Shown here piece after piece: positions 1 through 8,209 of a stretch of DNA of 23,779 bases. The notes below the pieces were generated by a model that was given only the letters and a program-made list of their open reading frames with translations, was not told the DNA's origin and ran no database searches. The stretch spans positions 1 to 23,779 of the forward strand of contig CAIPTQ010000163.1 of the NCBI GenBank assembly GCA_903868035.1. Direction: 5' to 3'. The position numbers were made by a program, and so were the translations under genes. Position 1 is the stretch's first letter, and the number at the start of each line of letters is the position of its first letter. Source of the DNA: an uncultured Phycisphaerales bacterium. GTDB taxonomy: Bacteria > Planctomycetota > Phycisphaerae > WQYP01.

Positions 1-2641
1 GGTACACAAGAATGCGGTTAGCACGCAGACGCTCGGAAATCACGGCAATTCCGTCCGGGTCCAACGGCTTTTCCCATAAAGATGCAATTTTGGCAAGTGC
101 TGGTGTCAGACTTTCCAAAGCTGGCGCGAAAGGTGGGTCATAGCGAACGTTGCCCATGCAACCAAGAGGACGGGCATCGAATCTGCTGGGCGGACCGGCC
201 AAACGATCAATAAAGATACCATTGAGCATTGCATTAAGGCTAAATTCTCGCCTTATTACAAAATGGTAACTGCATTCACCAGAAAGTAGAAACTGCTTGT
301 AAACACCATGTAGGAAGCGCTCGGCGCGCGTGCGCGTCAACGGTTGGACTGGCTCTCCCCGCTTTGACGTGAGTCCCGTCAGGATAAGGAAATCTCGACC
401 GTTATGTGAGAGGGCGTGGCTTTGGCCATCGTAATCTTCAAAATAAAGGCTGAGCCTGTAAAGCCCTTCGGGCAAATAAATATCAAATTGCAGGTTGGGA
501 CCTTCCCAACTTGATGAATAGGACTCCCCATGGTCATCCCACATCGACTGACGACGATCGCCAATAAATGGATCCCACAATGCGCTTGGGTCATCAGATC
601 TTAGTCCTTCGAGCCAATTTCTTTTACCATCGTTTATATTGGCGTGTGGACCAATGGCTGGCTTGAGCGATATTTTCTGGTCTGCCATTCCAACCGCGAT
701 CACATCGTCAACTGGGCTGTTGGCCGCACACAAGTTCGCATATTGCCGGCCATACCTTCCGACCCAATCTCCGCCCGTGATATGATCCTCCAATAGAAAC
801 GCAACCGGCGTTTTGGTGTCTTGAGCGTCTTCGTTTTTCCGTCGACCGAGTGCCTCGAGAGACGCGACCGCGTTGTGGCCTGAGGGGAAAATTGACACTT
901 GTTGGATGGTGTGTGAAGCTTGAAGCGATTCTAATATTGTGATGCCGGAACCATACGAGGCGACCAGCGTAGGGCCATGGTCGCCGATAATAGCAGCGGT
1001 GACCTTGCCGAGGACATGCTTGGAAAGAAGATCAGGTGTGACGAAGGGCATGATTCCTAGACTGCGATAACCGATCCAGATTTCGCCGCCGGTATCCTGG
1101 GCAATCGAGGAACAGTAATCTTCGCTCAAGGCGGCGGGCGAAGGGGTCCAGCCAGAAGGCGGGCCATTGGCGCTATCGAGAACCTTGGCAGCATAATCCT
1201 TGCCGCGGACATATTTCCAAGACATGCCACGATCAAGGCTCCACGCCAATCCCGCCGTAGTGGCGGCGTAGACGGTGCCGTCTTTGGCGACGAGGATGTC
1301 ATTCAGCAGATTCGTTGGCAAGCCGATGCCCGTGGGGGTGGCGGACAGTTCGTCGCTAAGCGGCCCATCGACGCTGCCATTGGCACGGCGCGCAACCTGC
1401 TTCCACGATTTGTAGCCATCCTTGGGGCTGGCGATGGCGATGCCGTCGCATTGGGTGGCGAGGTAGGCGGTGCCGTCGGGGGCGAAGGCCAGGGAGTTGG
1501 CTTGGTCGCTGGGCAAGCCATCGGCGCGAGTGAGGTAGGACCAGGTGTCGGTGGAGGGGAAATAGATGGAGAGGCCGGCGGAGGTACACATCCAGACGGA
1601 GCCGGAGAGGTCGCTGACCTTGCCAGTCAGTGGATCACGAAACACCGCCGAGGACGGCGGTGCCACGACCGGCGCGACGGTGATATGGAAGATTCTTTCG
1701 CCGAGGGGGCCGTTGAGGGTGCCGGGCTTGGAGAGGCCGGCTACGACTTCGTAGGTTTGCCATTTTTGACCGTTGAAGACGGAGATGCCGTGGTTGAGGT
1801 GGCCGGCCCAGATTCGGCCTTGGAGGTCGCAGGCGAGGGCGTAGGCGTTGTCGTCGCCGAGGCCGCCTTGCACGGAGTTGCGGGCCATTTTTTTGGCGGA
1901 TTCATCGGAGAGGTATTGGGTGAAGGCTTCGAGCGGGGGTCTGGAGGGGTCGAAGCATTGGACGCCGCCGGTGCCGTCGCCGGGGGTGGTATTTTCGGAG
2001 CCGATCCAGATGCGGCCCTGGAGGTCAGTACACATGGACATGACGAAGGCGCGGGCTTTTTCGAGGCGGACGGCTTCGGCGTAGGGGTCTTGGGGGCCGG
2101 CGGGCTTGGGTGCGGGCGGACGGCCGACGAGGGCGTCGGCACCACTGGGATCGGCGGAGAGGGAGACGGTGCCGATGGTTTTGGCGAGGCGGGTGGGGTC
2201 GGCGAAGCGGGAGGGATGGAAGGCGAATTCGAGGGGGTCGGCCTGGTCGTGGGTGCCGACGGTTAAAGAAGAGGGGGCGATGGAGGTGGGCACGGGCGGG
2301 GGGATTTTGCCGCCGGGGGGAGTGCGAAGGGTGATGGGGCCGGGGGGCTTGGCAGCACGTGCGGGGGCATTATCTGGCAACCCGCCTAAAGGCGGTACTA
2401 CGAACGGTGGAGGGGTGACGGACTCAGGGGGAATTTGGTCGAGCATGGCCTGGCGCTGGGCCTGGGTGTCCTTATCGAGGGGATAGCCGTGGTAGGGCGC
2501 GTGATGGATGGTGGGGTCGGGGATGGCGTGCCAGGCGAGAATGCCGCCGCCGATGAACACGACCGCGGCGGTTGATAAAATAGCCACGCGGACCTTGAGG
2601 GAAGGGCCTTCGGGCGGGGAGGATGGCGGTTGGCGTTTCAC
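1..2641 (-). CDS. Membrane-anchored propeller-repeat protein, C-terminus off the left edge (partial)
   Basis: An open frame runs without a stop from a GTG start at 2641 to the window edge (880 residues visible). GGAG lies 5 nt before the GTG. Residues 19-37 form one hydrophobic helix after a basic N-terminus, so the protein is probably a membrane-anchored extracytoplasmic protein. A proline-rich linker follows. From about residue 200 to 530 there are repeats of the type GRIWIG, GRIWAG, GSVWMC, GTVYAAT and GEIWIG, each followed by a short strand pattern. This is the signature of two-component-regulator propeller (Reg_prop-like) or sialidase-like beta-propellers. Residues about 620-860 (WVGRYGRQYANLC, then a strand-rich stretch with GLYRLSLYFEDYDG) resemble a jelly-roll carbohydrate-binding or malectin-like module. 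The C-terminal 400 codons are clearly more AT-rich than the N-terminal part. No histidine kinase domain is visible. Ligand and partner are unknown. The gene is divergent from the one at 2885. Confidence 0.75.
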   Translation of the reverse strand, partial: MKRQPPSSPPEGPSLKVRVAILSTAAVVFIGGGILAWHAIPDPTIHHAPYHGYPLDKDTQAQRQAMLDQIPPESVTPPPFVVPPLGGLPDNAPARAAKPPGPITLRTPPGGKIPPPVPTSIAPSSLTVGTHDQADPLEFAFHPSRFADPTRLAKTIGTVSLSADPSGADALVGRPPAPKPAGPQDPYAEAVRLEKARAFVMSMCTDLQGRIWIGSENTTPGDGTGGVQCFDPSRPPLEAFTQYLSDESAKKMARNSVQGGLGDDNAYALACDLQGRIWAGHLNHGISVFNGQKWQTYEVVAGLSKPGTLNGPLGERIFHITVAPVVAPPSSAVFRDPLTGKVSDLSGSVWMCTSAGLSIYFPSTDTWSYLTRADGLPSDQANSLAFAPDGTAYLATQCDGIAIASPKDGYKSWKQVARRANGSVDGPLSDELSATPTGIGLPTNLLNDILVAKDGTVYAATTAGLAWSLDRGMSWKYVRGKDYAAKVLDSANGPPSGWTPSPAALSEDYCSSIAQDTGGEIWIGYRSLGIMPFVTPDLLSKHVLGKVTAAIIGDHGPTLVASYGSGITILESLQASHTIQQVSIFPSGHNAVASLEALGRRKNEDAQDTKTPVAFLLEDHITGGDWVGRYGRQYANLCAANSPVDDVIAVGMADQKISLKPAIGPHANINDGKRNWLEGLRSDDPSALWDPFIGDRRQSMWDDHGESYSSSWEGPNLQFDIYLPEGLYRLSLYFEDYDGQSHALSHNGRDFLILTGLTSKRGEPVQPLTRTRAERFLHGVYKQFLLSGECSYHFVIRREFSLNAMLNGIFIDRLAGPPSRFDARPLGCMGNVRYDPPFAPALESLTPALAKIASLWEKPLDPDGIAVISERLRANRILVY
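2382..2395. repeat. Palindromic CCGCC-TAAA-GGCGG hairpin inside a coding sequence
   Basis: A perfect 5-bp inverted repeat with a 4-nt loop lies in the proline-rich linker of the propeller gene. A related hairpin (GCCT-GA-AGGC after ACCGCCC) occurs between genes at 10861-10878. Short palindromes of this kind look like interspersed repeat units. Here one appears to have been absorbed in frame. Confidence 0.4.
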
Positions 2642-2884
2642 GGGCACTCCGCGTGGGAGACGCGATGCCTGAATGAATGGCGGAGTCCATGGTAGCCGTT
2701 GGGCCGGGGAATGCAAGCAGAAAATATCAATATTTGCATGAATCTGGATGAGTCGATACAGAATGGCGCTAAAATCCGGCCACAATTATCTATACTTTGG
2801 GAAATGTTCGTGTCATAATTCGCATCGTCATGCGTTGATCTTTCGGGCTTTCCCCGAGCACGGTTTATTTTCGGGAGTGACAAC

Positions 2885-3769
2885 ATGCGTAATAAATGGT
2901 TGTGGTATGGCGTGGTTTGGGCGTTGCTGCCGGCGGCGAGCGCGCTGGCGCAGAAGGCCCCGGCGCAGGCGGAGCGGGACAAGGCGAACGCCGACATCGC
3001 GGGCACGGATGCGGGGCTGCAGACGGCGGCGGTGCAAAAGATAGAAGGGTGGATCAAAGGGGGATGGGTGTCGCAGGATGTGTGGCGGCGGTGGGTGCCG
3101 GCGCTGGTGAAGGCGGGGCGGCAGCAGGAGGTCTTGGAGATAGCGACGCTGGCGATAAACATCAGCCCGGGGCATGACGGCATCATCGCGTTGCAGGAGG
3201 CGCGGATGCGGGCGCTGCTGGCGCTGGGGAAGAATGAGGAGGCGCTGCAGGCGGCGAAGGGATATTACAACGTGGCGGACATCAAGGGGACGGCGGCGGC
3301 GGTGGAATTCGTGGGGCTATGCCTGGCGAAGGCGCATCCGGAGGATGGGGAGATTGTGCGGCGGTTCCGGAACGAGCAGGCGCAGGCGAGCCAGGTTCCC
3401 CCGATCGTGCCGGAGAAGGCGATGTTGAAGGATGTAGTTATTAATACGTTGCCATATGATACGGGGCTGAACACATTCAAGGGGAAGCCGAAGTTCGCGG
3501 ATCGGGTGGGATATGGCTATCTGCTGCTGGTGACGGACAAGGGGGACGAGGCGGAGAAGCTGTTCCGGGAGCTGTTTCAAATGGCGGTGACGCAGGATGA
3601 ATTGACGCAGGCGACGGAGGGGATTGCGCGGGCGCTGCGGGCGGAGGATGGGCATGTGGCGCGGGCGAACGCGTGGCTGGTGAAAGTGGGGCAGAGCGCG
3701 ACGGCACCGGCCACGCAGGGCAAGCCGGCGGCGGCGGCTGCGGCGACGAAGGATGCGGTGATGCCGTAG
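2885..3769 (+). CDS. Secreted alpha-helical (TPR-like) protein of unknown function
   Basis: 294 residues. The ATG at 2885 is preceded by GGGAG with 7-nt spacing. Residues 1-22 are a clear signal peptide (short basic start, hydrophobic core, cleavage after ALA), so the mature protein is periplasmic or exported. The rest is rich in Ala, Glu and Lys and reads as paired helices, for example around residues 95-150, where ALLALGKNEEALQAAKGYY has the TPR spacing. I recognise no catalytic motif. The C-terminus ends in a low-complexity Ala/Thr/Lys tail. It is divergent from the propeller gene, with 243 bp between the starts, and is followed by a gap holding a 43-bp copy of its own 3' part. Possible roles are assembly or scaffolding in the envelope, but nothing in the sequence decides this. 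Confidence 0.75.
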   Translation: MRNKWLWYGVVWALLPAASALAQKAPAQAERDKANADIAGTDAGLQTAAVQKIEGWIKGGWVSQDVWRRWVPALVKAGRQQEVLEIATLAINISPGHDGIIALQEARMRALLALGKNEEALQAAKGYYNVADIKGTAAAVEFVGLCLAKAHPEDGEIVRRFRNEQAQASQVPPIVPEKAMLKDVVINTLPYDTGLNTFKGKPKFADRVGYGYLLLVTDKGDEAEKLFRELFQMAVTQDELTQATEGIARALRAEDGHVARANAWLVKVGQSATAPATQGKPAAAAAATKDAVMP

Positions 3770-3788
3770 GATTGGGGTGGGGTAGCTG

Positions 3789-3831
3789 GCGCGGGCGCTG
3801 CGGGCGGAGGATGGGCATGTGGCGCGGGCGA
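3789..3831 (+). repeat. 43-bp duplicate of the 3' part of the preceding gene
   Basis: Positions 3789-3831 repeat 3626-3668 exactly (43 of 43 bases), 163 bp apart in direct orientation. The first copy is coding (residues about 248-261 of the secreted protein). The second lies after the stop codon. It looks like a partial tandem duplication or a former longer C-terminus. The sequence right after it (3848-3877) contains a GTCGC...GGTCGCGGC arrangement typical of interspersed GC-rich hairpins. Confidence 0.7.
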
Positions 3832-3915
3832 GAAGGCGGGGGACAACACGGTCGCTCCCTGACGGTCGCGGCTCTGAAAGTCAAAGGCAATCGCCCCGGG
3901 GGCGGAAGGGCACGG

Positions 3916-3943
3916 TTGCCAAGCGCCAAGTTTCATAGATAAT
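3916..3943 (+). promoter_or_regulatory. Candidate sigma70-type promoter for the gene at 4005
   Basis: TTGCCA at 3916-3921 and GATAAT at 3938-3943 are separated by 16 bp; each differs from consensus by one base. Transcription would begin near 3950, giving a leader of about 55 nt before the ATG at 4005. This is a pattern match only. Confidence 0.4.
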
Positions 3944-4004
3944 GCTGGGCGGTGTGCGACATTTAGCAGGCGCGGCCAGCGCGTCCGATTTTGGAGGATT
4001 GTCC

Positions 4005-5072
4005 ATGAAATTTGAAACGCTCATCGCCCAGCTTCAGGGCGCCGGCCTGCAGGCCGTCGTCATTCCCACGTGCCGCGGCGGCAAGATCGTGGTGACGCCG
4101 CATGGGGGGCGCGTGCTGGGGCTGTTCACGCACGAACATGCGGGCAACGCGTTCTGGGTCAACCCCGAACTGGCCGATGCCGCAACGGCCAAGCAGTTTT
4201 TGGCCGGCGAACACGTGCTGGGGGGCGACCGGGTGTGGATTGCGCCGGAACGGGGGCTGTTTTTCAAGGGGAACAAGCTGTCGGACGGGGTGGCGACGCA
4301 GGCCGCCATCGACCCGGGGAACTGGGTGGTGGGCAAGCTGACGGAGAAATCGATCCACCTGACGAACGATTTCACGGCGACCTATTTTCACACGCCGGGG
4401 TCGCGGGTGCGGGGCGTTGTGGAGCGGTCGATCCGGCAGATTTGCGCGCCGCTGCCGGAGAAGTTCGAGCACGTGCATTATGCGGGCTACGAGATCGCCT
4501 CGCGGTTTGACCTGTTGGAAGCGCCGCACGACGACCTGCACTTTGGCATGTGGTTCCTGATTCAGTTGGTCACGCCGGCGGGGGGATATCTGTACGCCCC
4601 AACCGCCGGGAAGGCGGTGGTCACGGGGGATTATTATGAGCCGACCGGGGCGGATTACCTCAAGGTGACCAGCACGCATGTGCGCTTCAAGCTGGACTCG
4701 ATCGACCGGCACAAGATCGGCATCCGCACGAATGAGGTTCTGGGGCGCGCGGGGTTCCTGTCCAAAGCGGCCGCCAGCGGCCAGGCCACGCTGGTGGTGC
4801 GCAACTTCCTGAACAACCCCTCGGCCCGGTACTCGGATGTGCCGCTGCACACGCCGGAGGGTACGCAGGACTCGATCCAGTCGTACAACCACAACAGCGG
4901 CCCGTCGGGCTTTGGCGAGTTGGAATATCATACGCCGGGGATCAAGCGGGCGATGGCCGAGCCGGTGGTGACGGATGTCAACCAAGTGTGGGTGTTCAAC
5001 GGCAAGCGCAAGGACCTGGTGCCCATCGCCAGCAGGCTGCTGAATTTGTCCGCGAAGACGTTTGCGCCTTAA
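4005..5072 (+). CDS. Conserved protein, galactose-mutarotase-like fold (DUF6786/DUF4380 type)
   Basis: 355 residues. I place the start at the ATG at 4005 because GGAGGA lies 8-13 nt before it. An in-frame ATG at 3942 lacks a ribosome binding site and would add an unconvincing 21-residue head. There is no signal peptide, so it is probably cytoplasmic. The N-terminal half has HGGRVLG (33-39), FWVNPEL (50-56) and GGDRVWIAPE (73-82). These resemble the beta-sandwich proteins related to aldose 1-epimerase, in which a GGR...G strand opens the fold. Near the C-terminus SIQSYNHNSG and FGELEYHTPG also recall that group. Family placement is from memory of motif style; the substrate is unknown. It stands alone, with 202 bp before the next gene. 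Confidence 0.7.
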   Translation: MKFETLIAQLQGAGLQAVVIPTCRGGKIVVTPHGGRVLGLFTHEHAGNAFWVNPELADAATAKQFLAGEHVLGGDRVWIAPERGLFFKGNKLSDGVATQAAIDPGNWVVGKLTEKSIHLTNDFTATYFHTPGSRVRGVVERSIRQICAPLPEKFEHVHYAGYEIASRFDLLEAPHDDLHFGMWFLIQLVTPAGGYLYAPTAGKAVVTGDYYEPTGADYLKVTSTHVRFKLDSIDRHKIGIRTNEVLGRAGFLSKAAASGQATLVVRNFLNNPSARYSDVPLHTPEGTQDSIQSYNHNSGPSGFGELEYHTPGIKRAMAEPVVTDVNQVWVFNGKRKDLVPIASRLLNLSAKTFAP

Positions 5073-5241
5073 CCCGGCGTGGGCAATGCTTGACGCACAT
5101 CCGCACTTGCGCGAAACTACTCCCCATGCGGTGGCCCAATAGGGCCTCCGGATCATTTCCTGAATACCGCTTCGGGAGCGGCCGGCAGGCATAGCGATGC
5201 CACGACACTCACGGCGCGGCCAATGCGATCGCCCTTGGCAT

Positions 5242-5262
5242 CAGACCGTAGTCTGTTTTTTT
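5242..5262 (+). terminator. Small hairpin with seven T residues just before a ribosome binding site
   Basis: CAGAC at 5242-5246, loop CGTA, GTCTG at 5251-5255, then T7 at 5256-5262. The shape is that of a minimal intrinsic terminator. The stem is only 5 bp, and the GGGAGG of the next gene begins directly after the T run. It could end transcripts from the 4005 gene, act as a weak attenuator, or be chance. Confidence 0.35.
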
Positions 5263-5274
5263 GGGAGGCGTTCC

Positions 5275-6135
5275 ATGGCAAGCATGTGGTACTACCAGCA
5301 AGGCGGCCAGCGGATGGGTCCGATTCCGGCCGAGGCGCTCAAGGCGCTCGCCGCCGCCGGCCAGATTCGACCCACGGACCCGATCATGCGGGACGACATG
5401 ACGACCTGGGTGCCCGCCAACCAGGTGCGGGGGCTTTTTGGCGCCGCGGCACCCAATGCGGCCGCCGGATACGCGGCTCCGGCCTCAGCGGCATATGCCA
5501 CGCCGGCGGGTGTGGCGATGGAGGAGATGCCCGCGGCGCCGGCACACTATCCGGCCACCGCCCGGGCAAGCTTCACATCCGCGCAGAAGACCCGCCGCAT
5601 CCTGCTGATCGTCGCGGCGGCCATCATCTTCATTTGTTTCTTCACGCCGGAATTCTACGCCTCGGTCGCCCCCAAAACACCCTCCCCCTCCAACGCGGGC
5701 ATGGGTTTTAACCGCGGGGCCGGCATGCGCACGCCCACCCCCAGTTCCGAACCCGCCGATTCCTGGTTCTTCTTCGGATGGGAAACCTGGTGGGGCATGG
5801 TCAGTTTCTTTGTCGGCATCGCCGCCCTGGGCGGCGCCATCACGGATCTGGCCACCTCCTCCGTCGCGATCATGCGAAAAATTTTCAAGTGGGTACACCT
5901 GGCCACCTTCAGCGTCATCGCCCTCATCGGCCTGGTGGGGACCATCCTGGGCGTCTTTGCCGTCGGCCTGCAAGTCAGCGCCTTCCCCGGCAGCAATATC
6001 TGGATACCCATATCGTCGGCGAAACAAGAAGGCTTAAGCGTCCACTGCTTCCCCATCACCGCCGTTCTGCTGGTCGCCGCCGCGGTCATGGGAGCCATCG
6101 TCGCGCTCAACATCGTCGCCAAAGACAAGGCGTAA
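5275..6135 (+). CDS. GYF-domain membrane protein, copy 1
   Basis: 286 residues from the ATG at 5275, which has GGGAGG upstream and matches the start of its neighbour; longer in-frame starts back to 5197 lack support. Residues 3-55 form a GYF_2-type domain (WYYQQGGQRMGPIPAEALKA, then a WVPA motif), a small fold known in eukaryotes for binding proline-rich peptides. An Ala/Pro linker (56-100) follows. Then come about four hydrophobic helices: 108-125, 172-192, 207-232 and 260-282. The GYF domain is expected to be cytoplasmic because no signal precedes it. The gene lies 15 bp before a close paralogue and the two probably form one transcript. It differs from copy 2 mainly in the linker and in an insertion near residues 235-250. 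The partner is unknown. Confidence 0.85.
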   Translation: MASMWYYQQGGQRMGPIPAEALKALAAAGQIRPTDPIMRDDMTTWVPANQVRGLFGAAAPNAAAGYAAPASAAYATPAGVAMEEMPAAPAHYPATARASFTSAQKTRRILLIVAAAIIFICFFTPEFYASVAPKTPSPSNAGMGFNRGAGMRTPTPSSEPADSWFFFGWETWWGMVSFFVGIAALGGAITDLATSSVAIMRKIFKWVHLATFSVIALIGLVGTILGVFAVGLQVSAFPGSNIWIPISSAKQEGLSVHCFPITAVLLVAAAVMGAIVALNIVAKDKA

Positions 6136-6150
6136 GGTGAGAGGCGTTCC

Positions 6151-6957
6151 ATGGGAAACATGTGGTACTACCAGCAAGGCAGCCAGCGGATGGGCCCCAT
6201 TCCGGCCGAGGCGCTCAAAGCGCTCGCCGCCGCCGGCCAGATTCAACCCTCCGACCCCATTATGCGCGACGACATGACCACCTGGGTTCCCGCCAACCAG
6301 GTGCGCGGGCTTTTTGCGGATGCGGCGTCCACGGTCCCCGCTCCCGCCCCCCTCCCCACATCCGAATTTTCCGCGCCAGCGGCCATGGAAGACATGTCCA
6401 TCCAGCCCGCACCCTACCCGGCCGCCCGAGCCAGCTTCACGTCCGCGCAGAAGACCCGCCGCATTCTCCTGATCGTCGCCGCGGCCATCATCTTCGTGTG
6501 CTACTTCACGCCTGAGTTCTACACCTCCGTCTCCCGCACAAGAGCCGCCACCCCCAGATTTGGCATGGATTTCAACCCCACCCCCGGTGCCGAACAATCC
6601 GAAACCTATTTCATCTTCGGGTGGGAATCCTGGTGGGGCATGGTCAGCTTCTTTGTCAGCATCGCCGCATTGGGCGGCGCCATCACCGACCTGGCCACCG
6701 CCTCCCTGGCCATCATGCGCACCATCCTCAAGTGGGTACACCTGGCCACCTTCGGCATCATCACCCTCGTCAGCCTCGTCGGGACCATCCTCGGGGTCTT
6801 CGGCATCGGCCTGAAAGTTTACGGGGTGTCTCTGGCAGCCGCCAAACACGCAGGCTACACCGTTTACGGCATCCCCATCACCGCCGCCCTCCTTGTCGGC
6901 GCGGCCGTCATGGGAGTCATCGTGGCGCTTCATATTGTTGTCAAAGACAAGGCGTGA
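6151..6957 (+). CDS. GYF-domain membrane protein, copy 2
   Basis: 268 residues. The start is ATG 6151, with GAGAGG before it. The layout is the same as in copy 1: a GYF_2-type domain at residues 3-55, a shorter Pro/Ala linker (56-95), a conserved RASFTSAQKTRRILLIVAAA lead into the first membrane helix (104-120), and three more hydrophobic helices near 161-181, 195-220 and 241-263. The last five residues match copy 1. The first 150 bp are nearly identical to copy 1 at DNA level, so the pair arose by tandem duplication. The loop between helices 1 and 2 has diverged most, which suggests the outward-facing segment is free to change. Function unknown; a membrane adaptor that gathers proline-rich proteins is an inference from the GYF domain. 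Confidence 0.85.
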   Translation: MGNMWYYQQGSQRMGPIPAEALKALAAAGQIQPSDPIMRDDMTTWVPANQVRGLFADAASTVPAPAPLPTSEFSAPAAMEDMSIQPAPYPAARASFTSAQKTRRILLIVAAAIIFVCYFTPEFYTSVSRTRAATPRFGMDFNPTPGAEQSETYFIFGWESWWGMVSFFVSIAALGGAITDLATASLAIMRTILKWVHLATFGIITLVSLVGTILGVFGIGLKVYGVSLAAAKHAGYTVYGIPITAALLVGAAVMGVIVALHIVVKDKA

Positions 6958-6976
6958 GGCCGCGTTGGGAAAATCA

Positions 6977-7002
6977 GGGGAAGGGGGCGGGGGGGGACGG
7001 GG
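6977..7002 (+). other. G-quadruplex-type G-rich tract
   Basis: Four or more runs of at least four G separated by 1-2 nt (G4, G5, G8, G4) lie between the second GYF gene and lpxA. The tract fits the G-quadruplex pattern on the plus strand. It might slow polymerase or act as a transcript-end signal; no conventional terminator is visible here. Confidence 0.5.
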
Positions 7003-7180
7003 TGTTCCGCGAAAAGGCAAGCCCAATCGAGCGTCAACCTGCGAAAGAACGCCCCAGGCGTTTGAGAAATGCTTCCAGGTCCGGCGCAGCGGCACGCGGG
7101 CGCGGTTGAATATCCTTGCCCCGCCGGGCTTTCACCGTATGATGTTTCTTTTCCTCCCGGATTGTTGTGAGTCCACGCGC

Positions 7181-8011
7181 ATGCCCCAGATCCACCCCAC
7201 CGCCATCGTGTCCGCCCAGGCCCAGCTTGCCGACGACGTCACCGTCGGGCCGTACGCCGTCATCGACGGCCCCGTCAGCGTGGGCGCGGGTAGCGTCATC
7301 CACGCCCATGCCCGCCTCATCGGCCCGTTGACGATGGGCGCGCGGACGGCGGTGCATTCGGGCGCGGTCATCGGCGGGGGGCCGCAGGACCGCAAGTACA
7401 AGAATGAGCATTCGGACCTCATCATCGGCGAGGACAACATCTTCCGGGAGTGCGTCACCATCCACCGGGGCACGGGCCACAACACCCGCACGGTGATCGG
7501 CGACCGCTGCTTTTTCATGGTCAGCTCGCACGTGGGCCACAATGCCGTGGTGGGCAATGATGTCACGCTGGTGAACGGCGCGGTGATGGCGGGGCATACG
7601 GTCATCGGGGACCGGGCGATCCTCGGGGCGTATTGCGCGCTGCACCAGTTCTGCCGCATCGGGCGGCTGGCGATGCTCTCGAACTGCGTGCTGAACGTCG
7701 ATTTTCCGCCCTTCTTCCTGACCATGGCGACCAACACGGTCAACCAGCTCAACGCCATCGGGCTGCGGCGCTCGGGGATGCCCCGCAGCACCATCGACGC
7801 CCTGCGGCGCATGTTTCAACTGGCGTTCCGCGAGCAGCACAAGCGGCCGCTGCGGGTGGCGCTGGCGGCGCTGCCCCGCGAAGTATTGGCGGTCCCCGAG
7901 GTGCAGGAGGTCATCGCCTTTTGCAACGCGTCGAAGCGCGGCGTGGCGCGGTTCGTGCCCTGGTCCCGGCGTAAGAACGTTTTGCATGTGGATGCGCCGG
8001 AAGAGGATTGA
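7181..8011 (+). CDS. lpxA: Acyl-[ACP]--UDP-N-acetylglucosamine O-acyltransferase
   Basis: 276 residues (E. coli LpxA has 262). It transfers a 3-hydroxyacyl chain from acyl carrier protein to UDP-GlcNAc, the first step of lipid A synthesis, in the cytoplasm. The protein is a run of left-handed beta-helix hexapeptides (HPTAIV, VTVGPYAVI, VSVGAGSVI, and so on). The family core is present: RECVTIHRGT (89-98), then SSHVGHN, where H120 is the expected catalytic base and H117 its neighbour, AGH (H139) and LHQFC (H155). A helical C-terminal domain follows (NQLNAIGLRRSGM onward). I chose ATG 7181 because homology begins with IHPTAIV; in-frame ATGs at 7139 and 7142 remain possible, and none has a strong ribosome binding site. 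It is not next to lpxD, fabZ or lpxB in this window. Its presence implies a lipid A-type outer membrane. Confidence 0.93.
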   Translation: MPQIHPTAIVSAQAQLADDVTVGPYAVIDGPVSVGAGSVIHAHARLIGPLTMGARTAVHSGAVIGGGPQDRKYKNEHSDLIIGEDNIFRECVTIHRGTGHNTRTVIGDRCFFMVSSHVGHNAVVGNDVTLVNGAVMAGHTVIGDRAILGAYCALHQFCRIGRLAMLSNCVLNVDFPPFFLTMATNTVNQLNAIGLRRSGMPRSTIDALRRMFQLAFREQHKRPLRVALAALPREVLAVPEVQEVIAFCNASKRGVARFVPWSRRKNVLHVDAPEED

Positions 8012-8012
8012 G

Positions 8013-8059
8013 CAGGGGTCAGGGGTCAGTGGTCAGTGGTCAGGGGTCAGTGGTCAGGG
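8013..8059 (+). repeat. GGTCAG-type short tandem repeat
   Basis: Irregular repeats of AGGGGTC and AGTGGTC follow directly on the lpxA stop codon, giving seven GGTCAG-like units in 47 bp. It lies between genes and encodes nothing visible. Confidence 0.7.
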
Positions 8060-8209
8060 CGACAGGGGGCAAGGGGCGGTAATATTCGCGTAACTGGGAC
8101 TCAACCCATCCTTCCTTCCGTCCGATATTTTCAAACCTACGGCTGTCGTATACACTCCCGTTGCCCATATTTGGAGGGTGGCGGAAGGTGTGTCATCAAA
8201 GGAGTGAGA

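Noticed and set aside
1451..2266. Long glycine- and valine-rich open frame on the plus strand
   Set aside because: It lies opposite the propeller gene, whose frame is open from 2641 to the edge and shows repeated propeller motifs. The glycine-rich reading is the complement of Pro/Ala codons.
2734..2762. Promoter TTGCAT...TACAGA before the gene at 2885
   Set aside because: The -10 matches only three of six bases and lies far from the start; other pairs in the gap are no better.
3963..5192. 409-codon minus-strand frame opposite the mutarotase-like gene
   Set aside because: Arg/His-rich shadow; the plus-strand gene has a strong ribosome binding site and family motifs.
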